NCBI GenBank assembly: GCA_963758365.1
Contig: CAVWVB010000001.1
Span: 1,612,001-1,676,000 of the forward strand
Length of the DNA: 64,000 nt
Origin: Dokdonella_A sp963758365
GTDB taxonomy: Bacteria > Pseudomonadota > Gammaproteobacteria > Xanthomonadales > Rhodanobacteraceae
Reading direction: 5' to 3'
In this document: positions 56,640-64,000 of the stretch, in pieces
How the letters are laid out: each line of letters starts with the position of its first letter
Position numbering within the stretch: position 1 is the first letter of the stretch
Notes under the pieces: generated by a model
Told to the model about the DNA's origin: nothing
The model's input: only the letters and a program-made list of their open reading frames with translations
Databases searched by the model: none
Translations under genes and position numbers: made by a program

Positions 56640-58235
56640 ATGAAGGATTCCGGCTCCGGGAACACTGGCGAGACCGCGCGTCTGCATGGCTTGTCGCCGC
56701 TTGCAAGCCGCCTGCTCGTAGCGGCCGGTCCCTGGCTCGAGCGCGGCGATCCCGGCTCCGCACGCGAAGCCCTCGAAGGCGCGCTGGCCCTCGCCCCGGC
56801 GCACCCCGAAGTGCTGCGACTGACCGCGGTCGCGCGCGTCCTCGAGGGCCGCGCGCACGAAGCAGTCGACCTGCTGCGCGAGGCTCTCGCCTCGAGGCCC
56901 CGCGACGCGCTGCTCCACAACAATCTCGGCAGCGCACTGCGCGCCTGCGGCGACGCCGATGCGGCATTGGCCGCGTTCGCGCGCGCGTGCGAACTCGCGC
57001 CCGATCTCGCCGCCGCCTGGTTCAACCTCGGCAAGAGCCGCAAGGCGCTCGCGCATTCCGCGACAGCCCAGGCCGCGCTCGAGCGCGCGCTCGTGCTCGC
57101 ACCGGACCACGTCGCAGCATGGATCGTCTCGGGCGACAACCTGAAGGCGCTCGGACGCGTCGATGAAGCCGTCGCGGCCTACCGGACCGCACTGCGCCTG
57201 CAACCGCAGTCGGCTCTGGCCTGGTGGGGCCTGGCCAATCTGAAGACCGTCCGCCTCGATGCCGGCGACTCCGCAGCGCTCGAACACCTGATCGCGAATC
57301 CGGGCCTCGCGCACGCGGATCGTGCGCTGGCCGGCTTCGCGCTGGCCAAGGCGCTGCAGGACCAGGGTCGTTACCCGGCGGCCTGGGCCACCCTCGAAAC
57401 CGCCAACGCGTTGCGCCGCGAGCAGCAGCCCTGGGACAGCGCCTCGTTCAGTCGCCACGTCGCGGAGATCGCGGCGGCCTTCGCGCACGCGCCGTCCGAC
57501 TGCGCGTCGACTCGCGGCCGCGAGATCGTCTTCATCGTCAGCCTGCCGCGCTCGGGATCCACGCTCGTCGAACAGATCATCGGATCACACCCGCGCGTGC
57601 ACGGCGGCGGCGAGTTGCCCGACCTCGCGATCGTTCTCGACGAAGAATCGCGGCGTCGCGGCATCGCATTTCCCGGATGGGTCGCCGACACCGGTCCCGG
57701 CGACTGGGAACGCCTCGGACTGCGCTATCTCGAGCGCACCTCTGCGTTGCGCGCGCACAAACCATGCAGCAGCGACAAGGCTCTGGACAACTGGCTCTAC
57801 CTCGGCGCCGCCGCGATGATGCTGCCGGGCGCGTGCTTCGTGCATTGCCGCCGCGAGCCGATCGAAACCGCGCTCTCGTGCTACCGGCAATGGTTCAATA
57901 CCGGACAGGCGTTCAGTTACGACCTCGATGCACTCGCCAGCTGCCTGCACGACCATGATCGCCTGATGGCGCTATGGCAGCGGCAGTGGCCGCAGCGCGT
58001 GTGCTCGCAGTCGCTGGAGGCCCTGCAGGCCGATCCGGAACCCGCGGTCAGGCGCCTGCTGGAGTTCGCAGGGCTTGCGTTCGACGCGGTCTGTCTGGAT
58101 TTCGCGAACAACGAGCGCAGCGTGCATACCGCGAGTGCCGCCCAGGTGCGTGCCCCGTTGCAACGCAGCACGCGTCGTGCGCCCGACTACGGCGATCTGC
58201 TCGACGGTTTGCGCCGACGCCTGGCGACACCCTGA
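56640..58235 (+). CDS. TPR-containing sulfotransferase 5
   Basis: 531 aa from ATG 56640 (MKDSGSGNTGETARL). TPRs run from about residue 25 to 245. The PAPS loop is LPRSGSTLVEQIIGSHP at 302, with the Glu in HGGGELPDL. The 3'-phosphate motif is CRREPIETALS, where Glu replaces the usual Asp. The C-terminal signature is shorter than in genes 2-4 (SAAQVRAPLQRSTRRAPDYG). It is the last gene of the array; 247 bases separate it from the secreted protein. Confidence 0.9.
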   Translation: MKDSGSGNTGETARLHGLSPLASRLLVAAGPWLERGDPGSAREALEGALALAPAHPEVLRLTAVARVLEGRAHEAVDLLREALASRPRDALLHNNLGSALRACGDADAALAAFARACELAPDLAAAWFNLGKSRKALAHSATAQAALERALVLAPDHVAAWIVSGDNLKALGRVDEAVAAYRTALRLQPQSALAWWGLANLKTVRLDAGDSAALEHLIANPGLAHADRALAGFALAKALQDQGRYPAAWATLETANALRREQQPWDSASFSRHVAEIAAAFAHAPSDCASTRGREIVFIVSLPRSGSTLVEQIIGSHPRVHGGGELPDLAIVLDEESRRRGIAFPGWVADTGPGDWERLGLRYLERTSALRAHKPCSSDKALDNWLYLGAAAMMLPGACFVHCRREPIETALSCYRQWFNTGQAFSYDLDALASCLHDHDRLMALWQRQWPQRVCSQSLEALQADPEPAVRRLLEFAGLAFDAVCLDFANNERSVHTASAAQVRAPLQRSTRRAPDYGDLLDGLRRRLATP

Positions 58236-58482
58236 GACGGCTGCGGGCGACCTGGTTCCGGCACCTCGATTATTGCGATGCCGGGGTCGAATCGAACCGG
58301 TCGGGATGCTCCGCGACACCGGCTCGCGCGTGCGACGCGCAGGCCTTTTCACCGCGGCGCTGAACGGGCCTCCGATCCGATTGCCAACACGGTCGCAGGT
58401 CTGCTAGGGTCGGGCGTGCGGGACGTTTCCGTCAACGCTGCATACGCCATCGTTACACCAACTCCGGGGAGTAGTCACGATC

Positions 58483-61400
58483 ATGCGGAAATCCACTATT
58501 GCAGTCGGCATCGCGACGGCCTTGTCAGCGCAGGCGCTGATGAGTACGGCAGATGCGGCCGACACCATCAAGGGCACACGCCTCAAGGCATCCGGTCCGG
58601 TTCCGAACAGCCGGCCCCAGTTCAAGTATCCACGTCATGCCGCTCCACTCGGCAGCACGGTCCTCTATGACCAGTCGGGCACTGCCGACAACGGCGTTCC
58701 CGCGCAGATCAACCAGTCGTCGTCCGCTTCATACGATGCCGAAGGCGCCGACGACTTCGTCGTCACCGACGCGACCGGCTGGAACGTCAGCGGCTTCAAC
58801 TTCCAGGTTTCTTTCACGGGCGCGCCGACGGGCCCGACCTACAACATCGCGGTGTACCCGGACAATAGCGGAACACCCGCGGTCGCTCCGACCTGCACTT
58901 ACACCGGTGTTGCTGGCGTTCTGGATGGCTCCCAAACGAGTCTCTCTGTCGCACTGCCGACTGTATGCGCACTGCCGCAAGGCACGTACTGGGTCGCATT
59001 CGCGGTGGATGTGGACTTCCCGCCACAGGCATTCTGGTCGAACGAAGCGACACCGGGCCTCGGCAACAATGCGGTCTGGCAGAATCCGGGTGACGGTTTC
59101 GGCTCCGGCTGCACGACCTGGACCGATCCGGCCCTCTGCGGCGGCACGTCTCCGGTCGGCGGCGGCAACCCGGCCAACCTGTTCCAGGTCGTCGGCACGG
59201 TCAACGGCGGCGGCGGCTGCGGCTCGGGCGGCATCTGTCTCGATGTCACGCTCGGCACCGACACCACGAGCGGCGCCTGCGGCACCACCGACACGCTCGA
59301 CGTGTCGGTCGGCGACCAGGTCAACTACTGCTACACGGTCACCAATGATTCGGGCATCTCGCTCGACTACCACTCGCTCGCCGACAACGTGAACGGGGAT
59401 ATCTTCACCCTCGCCAACATCGTGCTCGCCGACGGTGCAAGCTATCAGTACAACCGCATCACCACCGCGGGCGCCAGCGAGACGGTCACCTCGACCTGGA
59501 CCGCACAGGACCAGCCGCCCGGCTACGCCTCCGACTATTCGGAGGGTGGCGGCGCGATCACCGACCGCATCTTCTGCGACGGCTTCGACGGCACGGCGTG
59601 CAACCCGGGCGGCGGCAGCAACTTCATTGCTATCGACACGACGGGTACCGCGCTCAATCTCACCGACGATGGTTCGGCCGACGTCACGATGCCGTTCTCG
59701 TTCACGCTGTACGGCTCGACCTCGAACCTGCTCAGCGTGAGCAACAACGGCGGTATCGTGTTCGGCCAGTCGGGCGGGGCGCTTCCGTTCACCAACGCCG
59801 CGCTGCCGCTCACCGGTGCCGGCGCCCTTATCCTGCCGCTCTGGGACGATTTCGATGCCGAACAGGGCAACGTCTATTACGAGACGCAGGGCACCGCGCC
59901 GAACCGCAAGTTCATCGTCGAATGGTACGACCGTGTCCATTTCAACGGTACCGCGAACACTGACGGCGCGACGTTCGAGGTGATCCTCGACGAGGCGGCA
60001 CAGACCGTCGACTTCGAGTATCTCGATGTCCAGTACACGGGCAACGGCGCGCTCGGCGGCGATCCGGCCGTCTGCAACGACGGTGTCTGTGCGACGATCG
60101 GCCTGCAGAGCGACGACACCACGTACAACCAGTTCTCGGCGCTGACCGCGTCGATCGCGGACAATTCGGCGATCGCGTGGACCGCAACCACGCCGCAGAT
60201 CTTCACCGACAGCGACACCACGACGCTCAACGTCGGCGCGCCGGACATCGACGTGCAGCCGGCGTCGGTCTCGGGCACCGTCGACGCGGGTGGCAGCACG
60301 ACCCTGCCGCTCGACATCGACAACCTCGGCAACCGCGATCTCAACTGGAGCGCCAACGAGGCACCCCCGGCGAATTCGCACTTCCCGCCGCCGGGCTCGC
60401 GCTTCGCGATGCCGCTCGGCGATCCGGCCAAGGCCAGCGCCGCACGGGCTCCGCTTCACAACAGCGTGCGCAAGCCCGCCGAACAGCGACTCGCCCCGCT
60501 CGGCGGTGCCGTGCCGACCTTCGCCGACGACATCTACAACGACGTGTTCGTCCACTTCGACGCAGCTGCGCCGGGCACGACGACTGCGGTCGGCCCGGGC
60601 CAGGGTTACGCCCTGGTCGGCGGCACGTTCATCGACGGCGACTTTTCGAAGATGTGGGCGATCGACGGCTTCGGTGCCGCGACGACGAACGACCTCGTCA
60701 CGGTCGATACCGCGACCGGCGCGATCACCAACGAGTTCACGGTGACCAACTCGGCCGGCGAGGGCTGGACCAGCCTCGACTACGACTCGACGAGCGGCAA
60801 CCTGTACGCGACCAGCGCGACCTGCGGCAGCGCCTCGCACCTCTGGACGATCGACCGCAACACGGGCGTTTCGACCGCAGTCGGCGAGATCACCGGCGCA
60901 CCGTGCATCGTCGCGATGGCGGTCAGCCCGGACGGGCTGATGTACGGCATCGACATCGTCAACGACTCGCTCTACGCGATCGACAAGACGACCGGCGCGG
61001 GCGCCCTGATCGGTTCGATCGGCTTCAACGCGAACTACGCGCAGGACATGACCTTCGACCAGTCGACCGGCATCCTGTACTACGCCGGCTTCGATGCGGG
61101 CGCGTTCAGCGACAGCATGTACACGGTGGACCTGGCGACCGGCGCAGCAACGATCATCTCGCCGATCGGCTCGTCGATCGGCGAGATCGACGCGATGGCG
61201 ATCGAGACTGCGGGCGGTCCCTGCTCGCAGCCCGAAGACCTGCCGTGGCTGACCGTGAGCCCGACCATGGGCACGACCGCGCCGAGCGGCACGACCCCGG
61301 TCACGCTCGGTATCGATGCAACGGGCTACAACGACGGCGACACGCTGTCCGGCACGGTCTGCATCACCAGCAACGATCCGGACGAGCATGTCGTCGCGGT

Positions 61401-61881
61401 ACCGGTGTCGGTGGATGTGCAGGCGGGTGGCAACCCGAACATCATCGATAGTGGTCCGGTCAACATTCCGGTCAACAACGACTTCACGGGTCTTTACCTG
61501 AACTGGTTGACGGGCGCCACGTGTACGTCGGCTGATCCTTCATGCACGTCAGCGAACTACAACTTCAATGGCTACGGTAGTAGCAACAACTTGACGTTCT
61601 TCTGGACTGGCACGAACATCAATGTCTGCGTTTCGTCCGGCGGCATTTGTACCGTGTTGTCCTCGGGCGCGACCGTGGGCGTGGGATCGACCTTCTCGGA
61701 AGGGACCGCGAACAACATACGCGCGGTCACCGGCAGTTCGTACATGGGATTCCGGTTTGATAATTCGGGAACTCCGAACTACGGGTACATGCAGTTCAGT
61801 ACGACCGGTCCCGGTGGCTTTCCGGCAGCGGTCACTCGCTGGGTTTACGACAACTCAGGTGCGGACATCGTCATTCCGTAA
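58483..61881 (+). CDS. Large secreted beta-rich protein with propeller inside a BACON/ASH-like domain
   Basis: 1132 aa, family not recognised as a whole. The Sec signal peptide has its likely cleavage after ADA at residue 25. Regions: a repeat-poor beta domain (about 60-245), a short cysteine-containing domain ending in RIFCDGFDG (about 365), and a lectin/adhesin-like beta domain (380-580). Next is the first half of a BACON/ASH-type domain (LDIDNLGNRDLNWS), then about 230 residues of propeller-like repeats (LWTIDRNTGVSTAVG, LYAIDKTTGAGALIG, MYTVDLATGAATIIS). The second BACON half follows (LPWLTVSPTMGTT, then CITSNDPDEHVVAVPV), and a C-terminal domain from about 985. Probably extracellular or surface-associated. 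It ends at a strong terminator. Confidence 0.85.
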   Translation: MRKSTIAVGIATALSAQALMSTADAADTIKGTRLKASGPVPNSRPQFKYPRHAAPLGSTVLYDQSGTADNGVPAQINQSSSASYDAEGADDFVVTDATGWNVSGFNFQVSFTGAPTGPTYNIAVYPDNSGTPAVAPTCTYTGVAGVLDGSQTSLSVALPTVCALPQGTYWVAFAVDVDFPPQAFWSNEATPGLGNNAVWQNPGDGFGSGCTTWTDPALCGGTSPVGGGNPANLFQVVGTVNGGGGCGSGGICLDVTLGTDTTSGACGTTDTLDVSVGDQVNYCYTVTNDSGISLDYHSLADNVNGDIFTLANIVLADGASYQYNRITTAGASETVTSTWTAQDQPPGYASDYSEGGGAITDRIFCDGFDGTACNPGGGSNFIAIDTTGTALNLTDDGSADVTMPFSFTLYGSTSNLLSVSNNGGIVFGQSGGALPFTNAALPLTGAGALILPLWDDFDAEQGNVYYETQGTAPNRKFIVEWYDRVHFNGTANTDGATFEVILDEAAQTVDFEYLDVQYTGNGALGGDPAVCNDGVCATIGLQSDDTTYNQFSALTASIADNSAIAWTATTPQIFTDSDTTTLNVGAPDIDVQPASVSGTVDAGGSTTLPLDIDNLGNRDLNWSANEAPPANSHFPPPGSRFAMPLGDPAKASAARAPLHNSVRKPAEQRLAPLGGAVPTFADDIYNDVFVHFDAAAPGTTTAVGPGQGYALVGGTFIDGDFSKMWAIDGFGAATTNDLVTVDTATGAITNEFTVTNSAGEGWTSLDYDSTSGNLYATSATCGSASHLWTIDRNTGVSTAVGEITGAPCIVAMAVSPDGLMYGIDIVNDSLYAIDKTTGAGALIGSIGFNANYAQDMTFDQSTGILYYAGFDAGAFSDSMYTVDLATGAATIISPIGSSIGEIDAMAIETAGGPCSQPEDLPWLTVSPTMGTTAPSGTTPVTLGIDATGYNDGDTLSGTVCITSNDPDEHVVAVPVSVDVQAGGNPNIIDSGPVNIPVNNDFTGLYLNWLTGATCTSADPSCTSANYNFNGYGSSNNLTFFWTGTNINVCVSSGGICTVLSSGATVGVGSTFSEGTANNIRAVTGSSYMGFRFDNSGTPNYGYMQFSTTGPGGFPAAVTRWVYDNSGADIVIP

Positions 61882-61908
61882 CCTGTAGTCAAACCTTTGG
61901 GCTATTCC

Positions 61909-61938
61909 GAGGCGGGGGCAACCCCGCCTCTTTTTTTT
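61909..61938 (+). terminator. Intrinsic terminator after the secreted protein
   Basis: GAGGCGGGG (61909-61917) pairs with CCCCGCCTC (61922-61930) around a GCAA tetraloop, followed by eight T (61931-61938). It lies 28 bases after the stop codon. Confidence 0.95.
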
Positions 61939-62123
61939 GGTCCCATCCGGACCGTTGCGCGTGATGCAGACCGCGCGCGGGAGCGTACCGCCGCACCAAA
62001 GCCCGTGCGTCGATCGCGCCACGCGGCGTGCGGCATGGCGTGCGCAGCGTGCGCCTAGCGCATGCGCGCGTCCGGATGCCCGCAAAGCGCCCGGCGCACG
62101 CGCGCGCTTGCTATCCTGCGCAG

Positions 62124-62777
62124 ATGACGATCGTCTCTTCCGCCGCCACGCGCATGGCGCAGCGCTTCCGCGGCTTCCTGCCGGTCATCGTCGATGTCGA
62201 GACCGGCGGCTTCGACTGCGAACGCCATGCGCTGCTCGAGATCGCGGCCGTCGTGGTGCGCATGGACGAGGACGGGTTCGTGCACCCCGAGCCCGTGGTA
62301 TCGACCCATGTCGACGCGTTCGCGGGTGCCGAGTTCGATCCGCGTTCGATGGAGATCACCGGCATCGATCCGGGCCACCCGTTCCGCGGCGCGCTGCCCG
62401 AGAAGGAGGCACTCGACCTGATCTTCAGGCCGGTACGCGCGGCCGTGCGCGCGAACGACTGCCAGCGCGCGATCCTGGTCGGCCACAACGCGGCGTTCGA
62501 TCTCGGCTTCCTCAACGCGGCGATCCGCCGCACGGGTCACAAGCGCAGCCCGTTCCACCCTTTCAGCTGCTTCGACACGGTCACCCTCGGTGGCCTCGCG
62601 TTCGGCCAGACCGTGCTCAGCCGCGCGGTCGAAGCCTCGGGCCGGCGCTGGGACGCGCGCGAGGCGCACTCGGCGGTGTACGACACCGAACGCACCGCGG
62701 AACTGTTCTGCGACGTGATCAACCGCTGGAAGACGATGAGCGACGCGATGCGCGCGCCGGCCCCGCAACAGGTTTGA
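62124..62777 (+). CDS. rnt: Ribonuclease T
   Basis: 217 aa from ATG 62124 (MTIVSSAATRMAQRF), with ATG 62154 as alternative. It is a DEDDh 3'-5' exoribonuclease that trims tRNA and other stable RNA ends. Acidic motif I is IVDVETGGFD, motif II is VGHNAAFDLGFLN, and motif III is HSAVYDTERTAEL with the catalytic His. Length matches E. coli RNase T (215 aa). It is the only gene between the terminator and the REP-like repeats. Confidence 0.93.
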   Translation: MTIVSSAATRMAQRFRGFLPVIVDVETGGFDCERHALLEIAAVVVRMDEDGFVHPEPVVSTHVDAFAGAEFDPRSMEITGIDPGHPFRGALPEKEALDLIFRPVRAAVRANDCQRAILVGHNAAFDLGFLNAAIRRTGHKRSPFHPFSCFDTVTLGGLAFGQTVLSRAVEASGRRWDAREAHSAVYDTERTAELFCDVINRWKTMSDAMRAPAPQQV

Positions 62778-62815
62778 GTGCCGGTTCGCGGGCGCGCGCA
62801 AGGCGCGATATTCGG

Positions 62816-62853
62816 TGCGTCCCGGCGGGCGTCAGGCCGGGGCGGCCTGACCT
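62816..62853 (+). repeat. REP-like palindromic repeat, copy 1
   Basis: 38 bases identical to 62885-62922. The core GTCAGGCC/GGCCTGAC (8 bp, 5-base loop) can form a hairpin. The upstream part TGCGTCCCGGCGGGC is also repeated. It lies 38 bases after the rnt stop, in the 281-base gap before the zinc-ribbon gene, as expected of REP/BIME elements. Confidence 0.85.
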
Positions 62854-62884
62854 GCGACGCGCGCGTTGCGCGGCACCGGTTGCC

Positions 62885-62922
62885 TGCGTCCCGGCGGGCG
62901 TCAGGCCGGGGCGGCCTGACCT
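62885..62922 (+). repeat. REP-like palindromic repeat, copy 2
   Basis: Exact second copy of the 38-base unit in the same orientation, separated from copy 1 by 31 unrelated bases. No RAYT transposase gene is seen in the window. Confidence 0.85.
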
Positions 62923-63058
62923 ACAACTGACGCGCGCGTGCGCCACGCCGCCCGGCGCCGGCCTGGGCTGTGTCCTACCGCGTGCGCGGCGGAGCCGGGC
63001 CATGGCCGCCGCGGCCGCCCCACTTGAACGATGGCGCGCGCGGGTGCATGTTGCGCGC

Positions 63059-63343
63059 ATGCCGATCCATGAATACGTCCCTCTCGCGCCACCCGGCTGC
63101 GCGCTGTGCTGCTACGGCTTCGAACGGCTGCAGCGCGTGTCCGAGCCCGCCCTCATGCACTGCCCCGCGTGCGGCGGCACGCTGAGGCGGCTGCCCGGCG
63201 CGCCACAGATGCACGCCGGCTCCGCGCACGTGCTGCGTGGCGATCATCTCGCTCGGCACGGTTTCACGCAGTACCGGCGCGTTGCAAAGGGTGCCTACGA
63301 GAAAACCACCGGCGCGGGTCCGGACACGATCGAAAGCGACTGA
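63059..63343 (+). CDS. FmdB-like zinc-ribbon protein
   Basis: 94 aa from ATG 63059 (MPIHEYVPL). Two CxxC pairs (CALC near residue 16 and CPAC near residue 35) around FERLQRVSEPALMHCPACGGTLRRL resemble the FmdB putative regulatory zinc-ribbon family. The C-terminal half (GFTQYRRVAKGAYEKTTG) is basic. Function unknown. ATG 63003 in the same frame is possible but adds a low-complexity start. Confidence 0.7.
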   Translation: MPIHEYVPLAPPGCALCCYGFERLQRVSEPALMHCPACGGTLRRLPGAPQMHAGSAHVLRGDHLARHGFTQYRRVAKGAYEKTTGAGPDTIESD

Positions 63344-63551
63344 CCCGTTGCGCGGTCACATGACGGTAGCGACAGGAAGTCACTCCAATTCCCTGAAGTG
63401 AATGACTTTTCTTCACGCTTGTCGGTGCGCGATCGGGTGCGTGCAATATTCCTGCAACAATTTCCTCATCGTTCTGCAACCTCACGGGCCTACAAAGCAG
63501 CAACGCCGGCCAGGTGCCGCGCCCGCTTTCCCCGTTCGTGAGGAGCTCCGC

Positions 63552-64000
63552 GTGTTCAACTCGATCAAGTCCCGTATCGTCTGCGCCGCATTCGCGACGC
63601 TCGCAGGTGTTGCATCGGCGCAGGCCGCCGACATCACCGGTGCCGGCGCGACCTTCATCTATCCGATCCTGGCCAAGTGGTCGGACAGCTACCACAACGC
63701 GACCGGCAACCAGATCAACTATCAGTCGATCGGCTCCGGCGGCGGCATTGCCCAGATCAAGGCCGGCACGGTCGTGTTCGGTTCGTCCGACAAGCCGCTC
63801 AAGCCGGAAGAACTCGCCGAGGCCGGCCTCGCGCAGTTCCCGTCGGTCATCGGCGGCGTCGTTCCGGTGGTAAATCTCGAGGGCATCGACGCAGGCAGGA
63901 TCAGGTTCAATGGCCCGCTGATTGCCGACATCTACCTCGGCAAGGTCAAGAAGTGGAACGATCCGGCCATCGCGGGAATCAACCCCGGCGTGACGCTTCC
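63552..64000 (+). CDS. pstS: Phosphate ABC transporter substrate-binding protein PstS, N-terminal part (runs off the window)
   Basis: 149 codons are visible from GTG 63552, preceded by GAGGAG 6 bases upstream. The signal peptide (MFNSIKSRIVCAAFATLAGV, cleaved after SAQA) and the mature start ADITGAGATFIYPIL are typical of periplasmic PstS. Phosphate-contact segments SIGSGGGIAQI and FGSSDKPL are present. The rest of the pst operon is expected beyond the edge. The 208-base upstream gap shows no convincing Pho box. Confidence 0.94.
   Translation, partial: MFNSIKSRIVCAAFATLAGVASAQAADITGAGATFIYPILAKWSDSYHNATGNQINYQSIGSGGGIAQIKAGTVVFGSSDKPLKPEELAEAGLAQFPSVIGGVVPVVNLEGIDAGRIRFNGPLIADIYLGKVKKWNDPAIAGINPGVTL

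Noticed and set aside
63344..63551. Possible Pho box upstream of pstS (CTGTCGC..GTCAT-like sequence on the minus strand near 63360-63375)
   Set aside because: The half-site spacing is 9 instead of 11 bases and the matches are imperfect.

Overview
The window is high-GC chromosomal DNA from a gammaproteobacterium, most likely of the Xanthomonadales/Lysobacterales. Three things support this. The blocks tig-clpP-clpX-lon-hupB-(tRNA-Val)-ppiD and pncC-recA-recX-alaS-csrA-tRNA-Ser have the order usual in gammaproteobacteria. lexA sits directly before imuA-imuB-dnaE2. TPR-sulfotransferases and large secreted beta-rich proteins, both abundant in that order, are present. The placement rests on gene order and protein look, not on a search. 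No rRNA, CRISPR array, prophage or insertion sequence was found.

Layout: 1-6498 (+) is the SOS mutagenesis unit: the C-terminal part of LexA, then ImuA, ImuB and DnaE2, packed or overlapping. 6591-13843 holds nucleic-acid enzymes: oligoribonuclease, exonuclease I, a DUF2461 protein, EpmA, NAD-dependent DNA ligase and an unrecognised TPR-like protein. 13892-22633 (-) is a protein-quality-control block (PpiD, HU, Lon, ClpX, ClpP, trigger factor) with tRNA-Val. 22710-26463 carries seven more tRNA genes on the minus strand; a plus-strand TolB-like/TPR membrane protein interrupts the tRNA-Ser/tRNA-Arg spacing. 26566-31920 (-) is csrA, alaS, recX, recA, pncC. 32063-33010 (+) is a truncated TIR-cyclase gene, followed by mutS and, overlapping it by 4 bases, a membrane acyltransferase with an SGNH domain.

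38244-47216 contains katG, hslR, rhlE, an MgtC-like protein, a YcaQ-type DNA glycosylase, an intracellular PHA depolymerase and an exported cyclophilin. 47271-48149 (-) is a zinc metallopeptidase of the YpfJ type.

48348-58235 (+) is the most unusual region: five consecutive TPR-sulfotransferase genes containing six modules. The first gene is a fusion of two modules, and the second of these has lost its PAPS-binding residues. The array is followed by a large secreted protein (58483-61881) that ends in a clear intrinsic terminator. RNase T, a pair of REP-like repeats, a zinc-ribbon protein and the start of pstS finish the window.

Functional picture: DNA repair and mutagenesis (LexA, ImuAB, DnaE2, RecA, RecX, MutS, LigA, SbcB, YcaQ) and proteostasis (Tig, ClpXP, Lon, PpiD, Hsp15) dominate. 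The accessory content is the sulfotransferase array with its secreted neighbour, the TIR-cyclase remnant, the TolB/TPR gene among the tRNAs, and the acyltransferase behind mutS.
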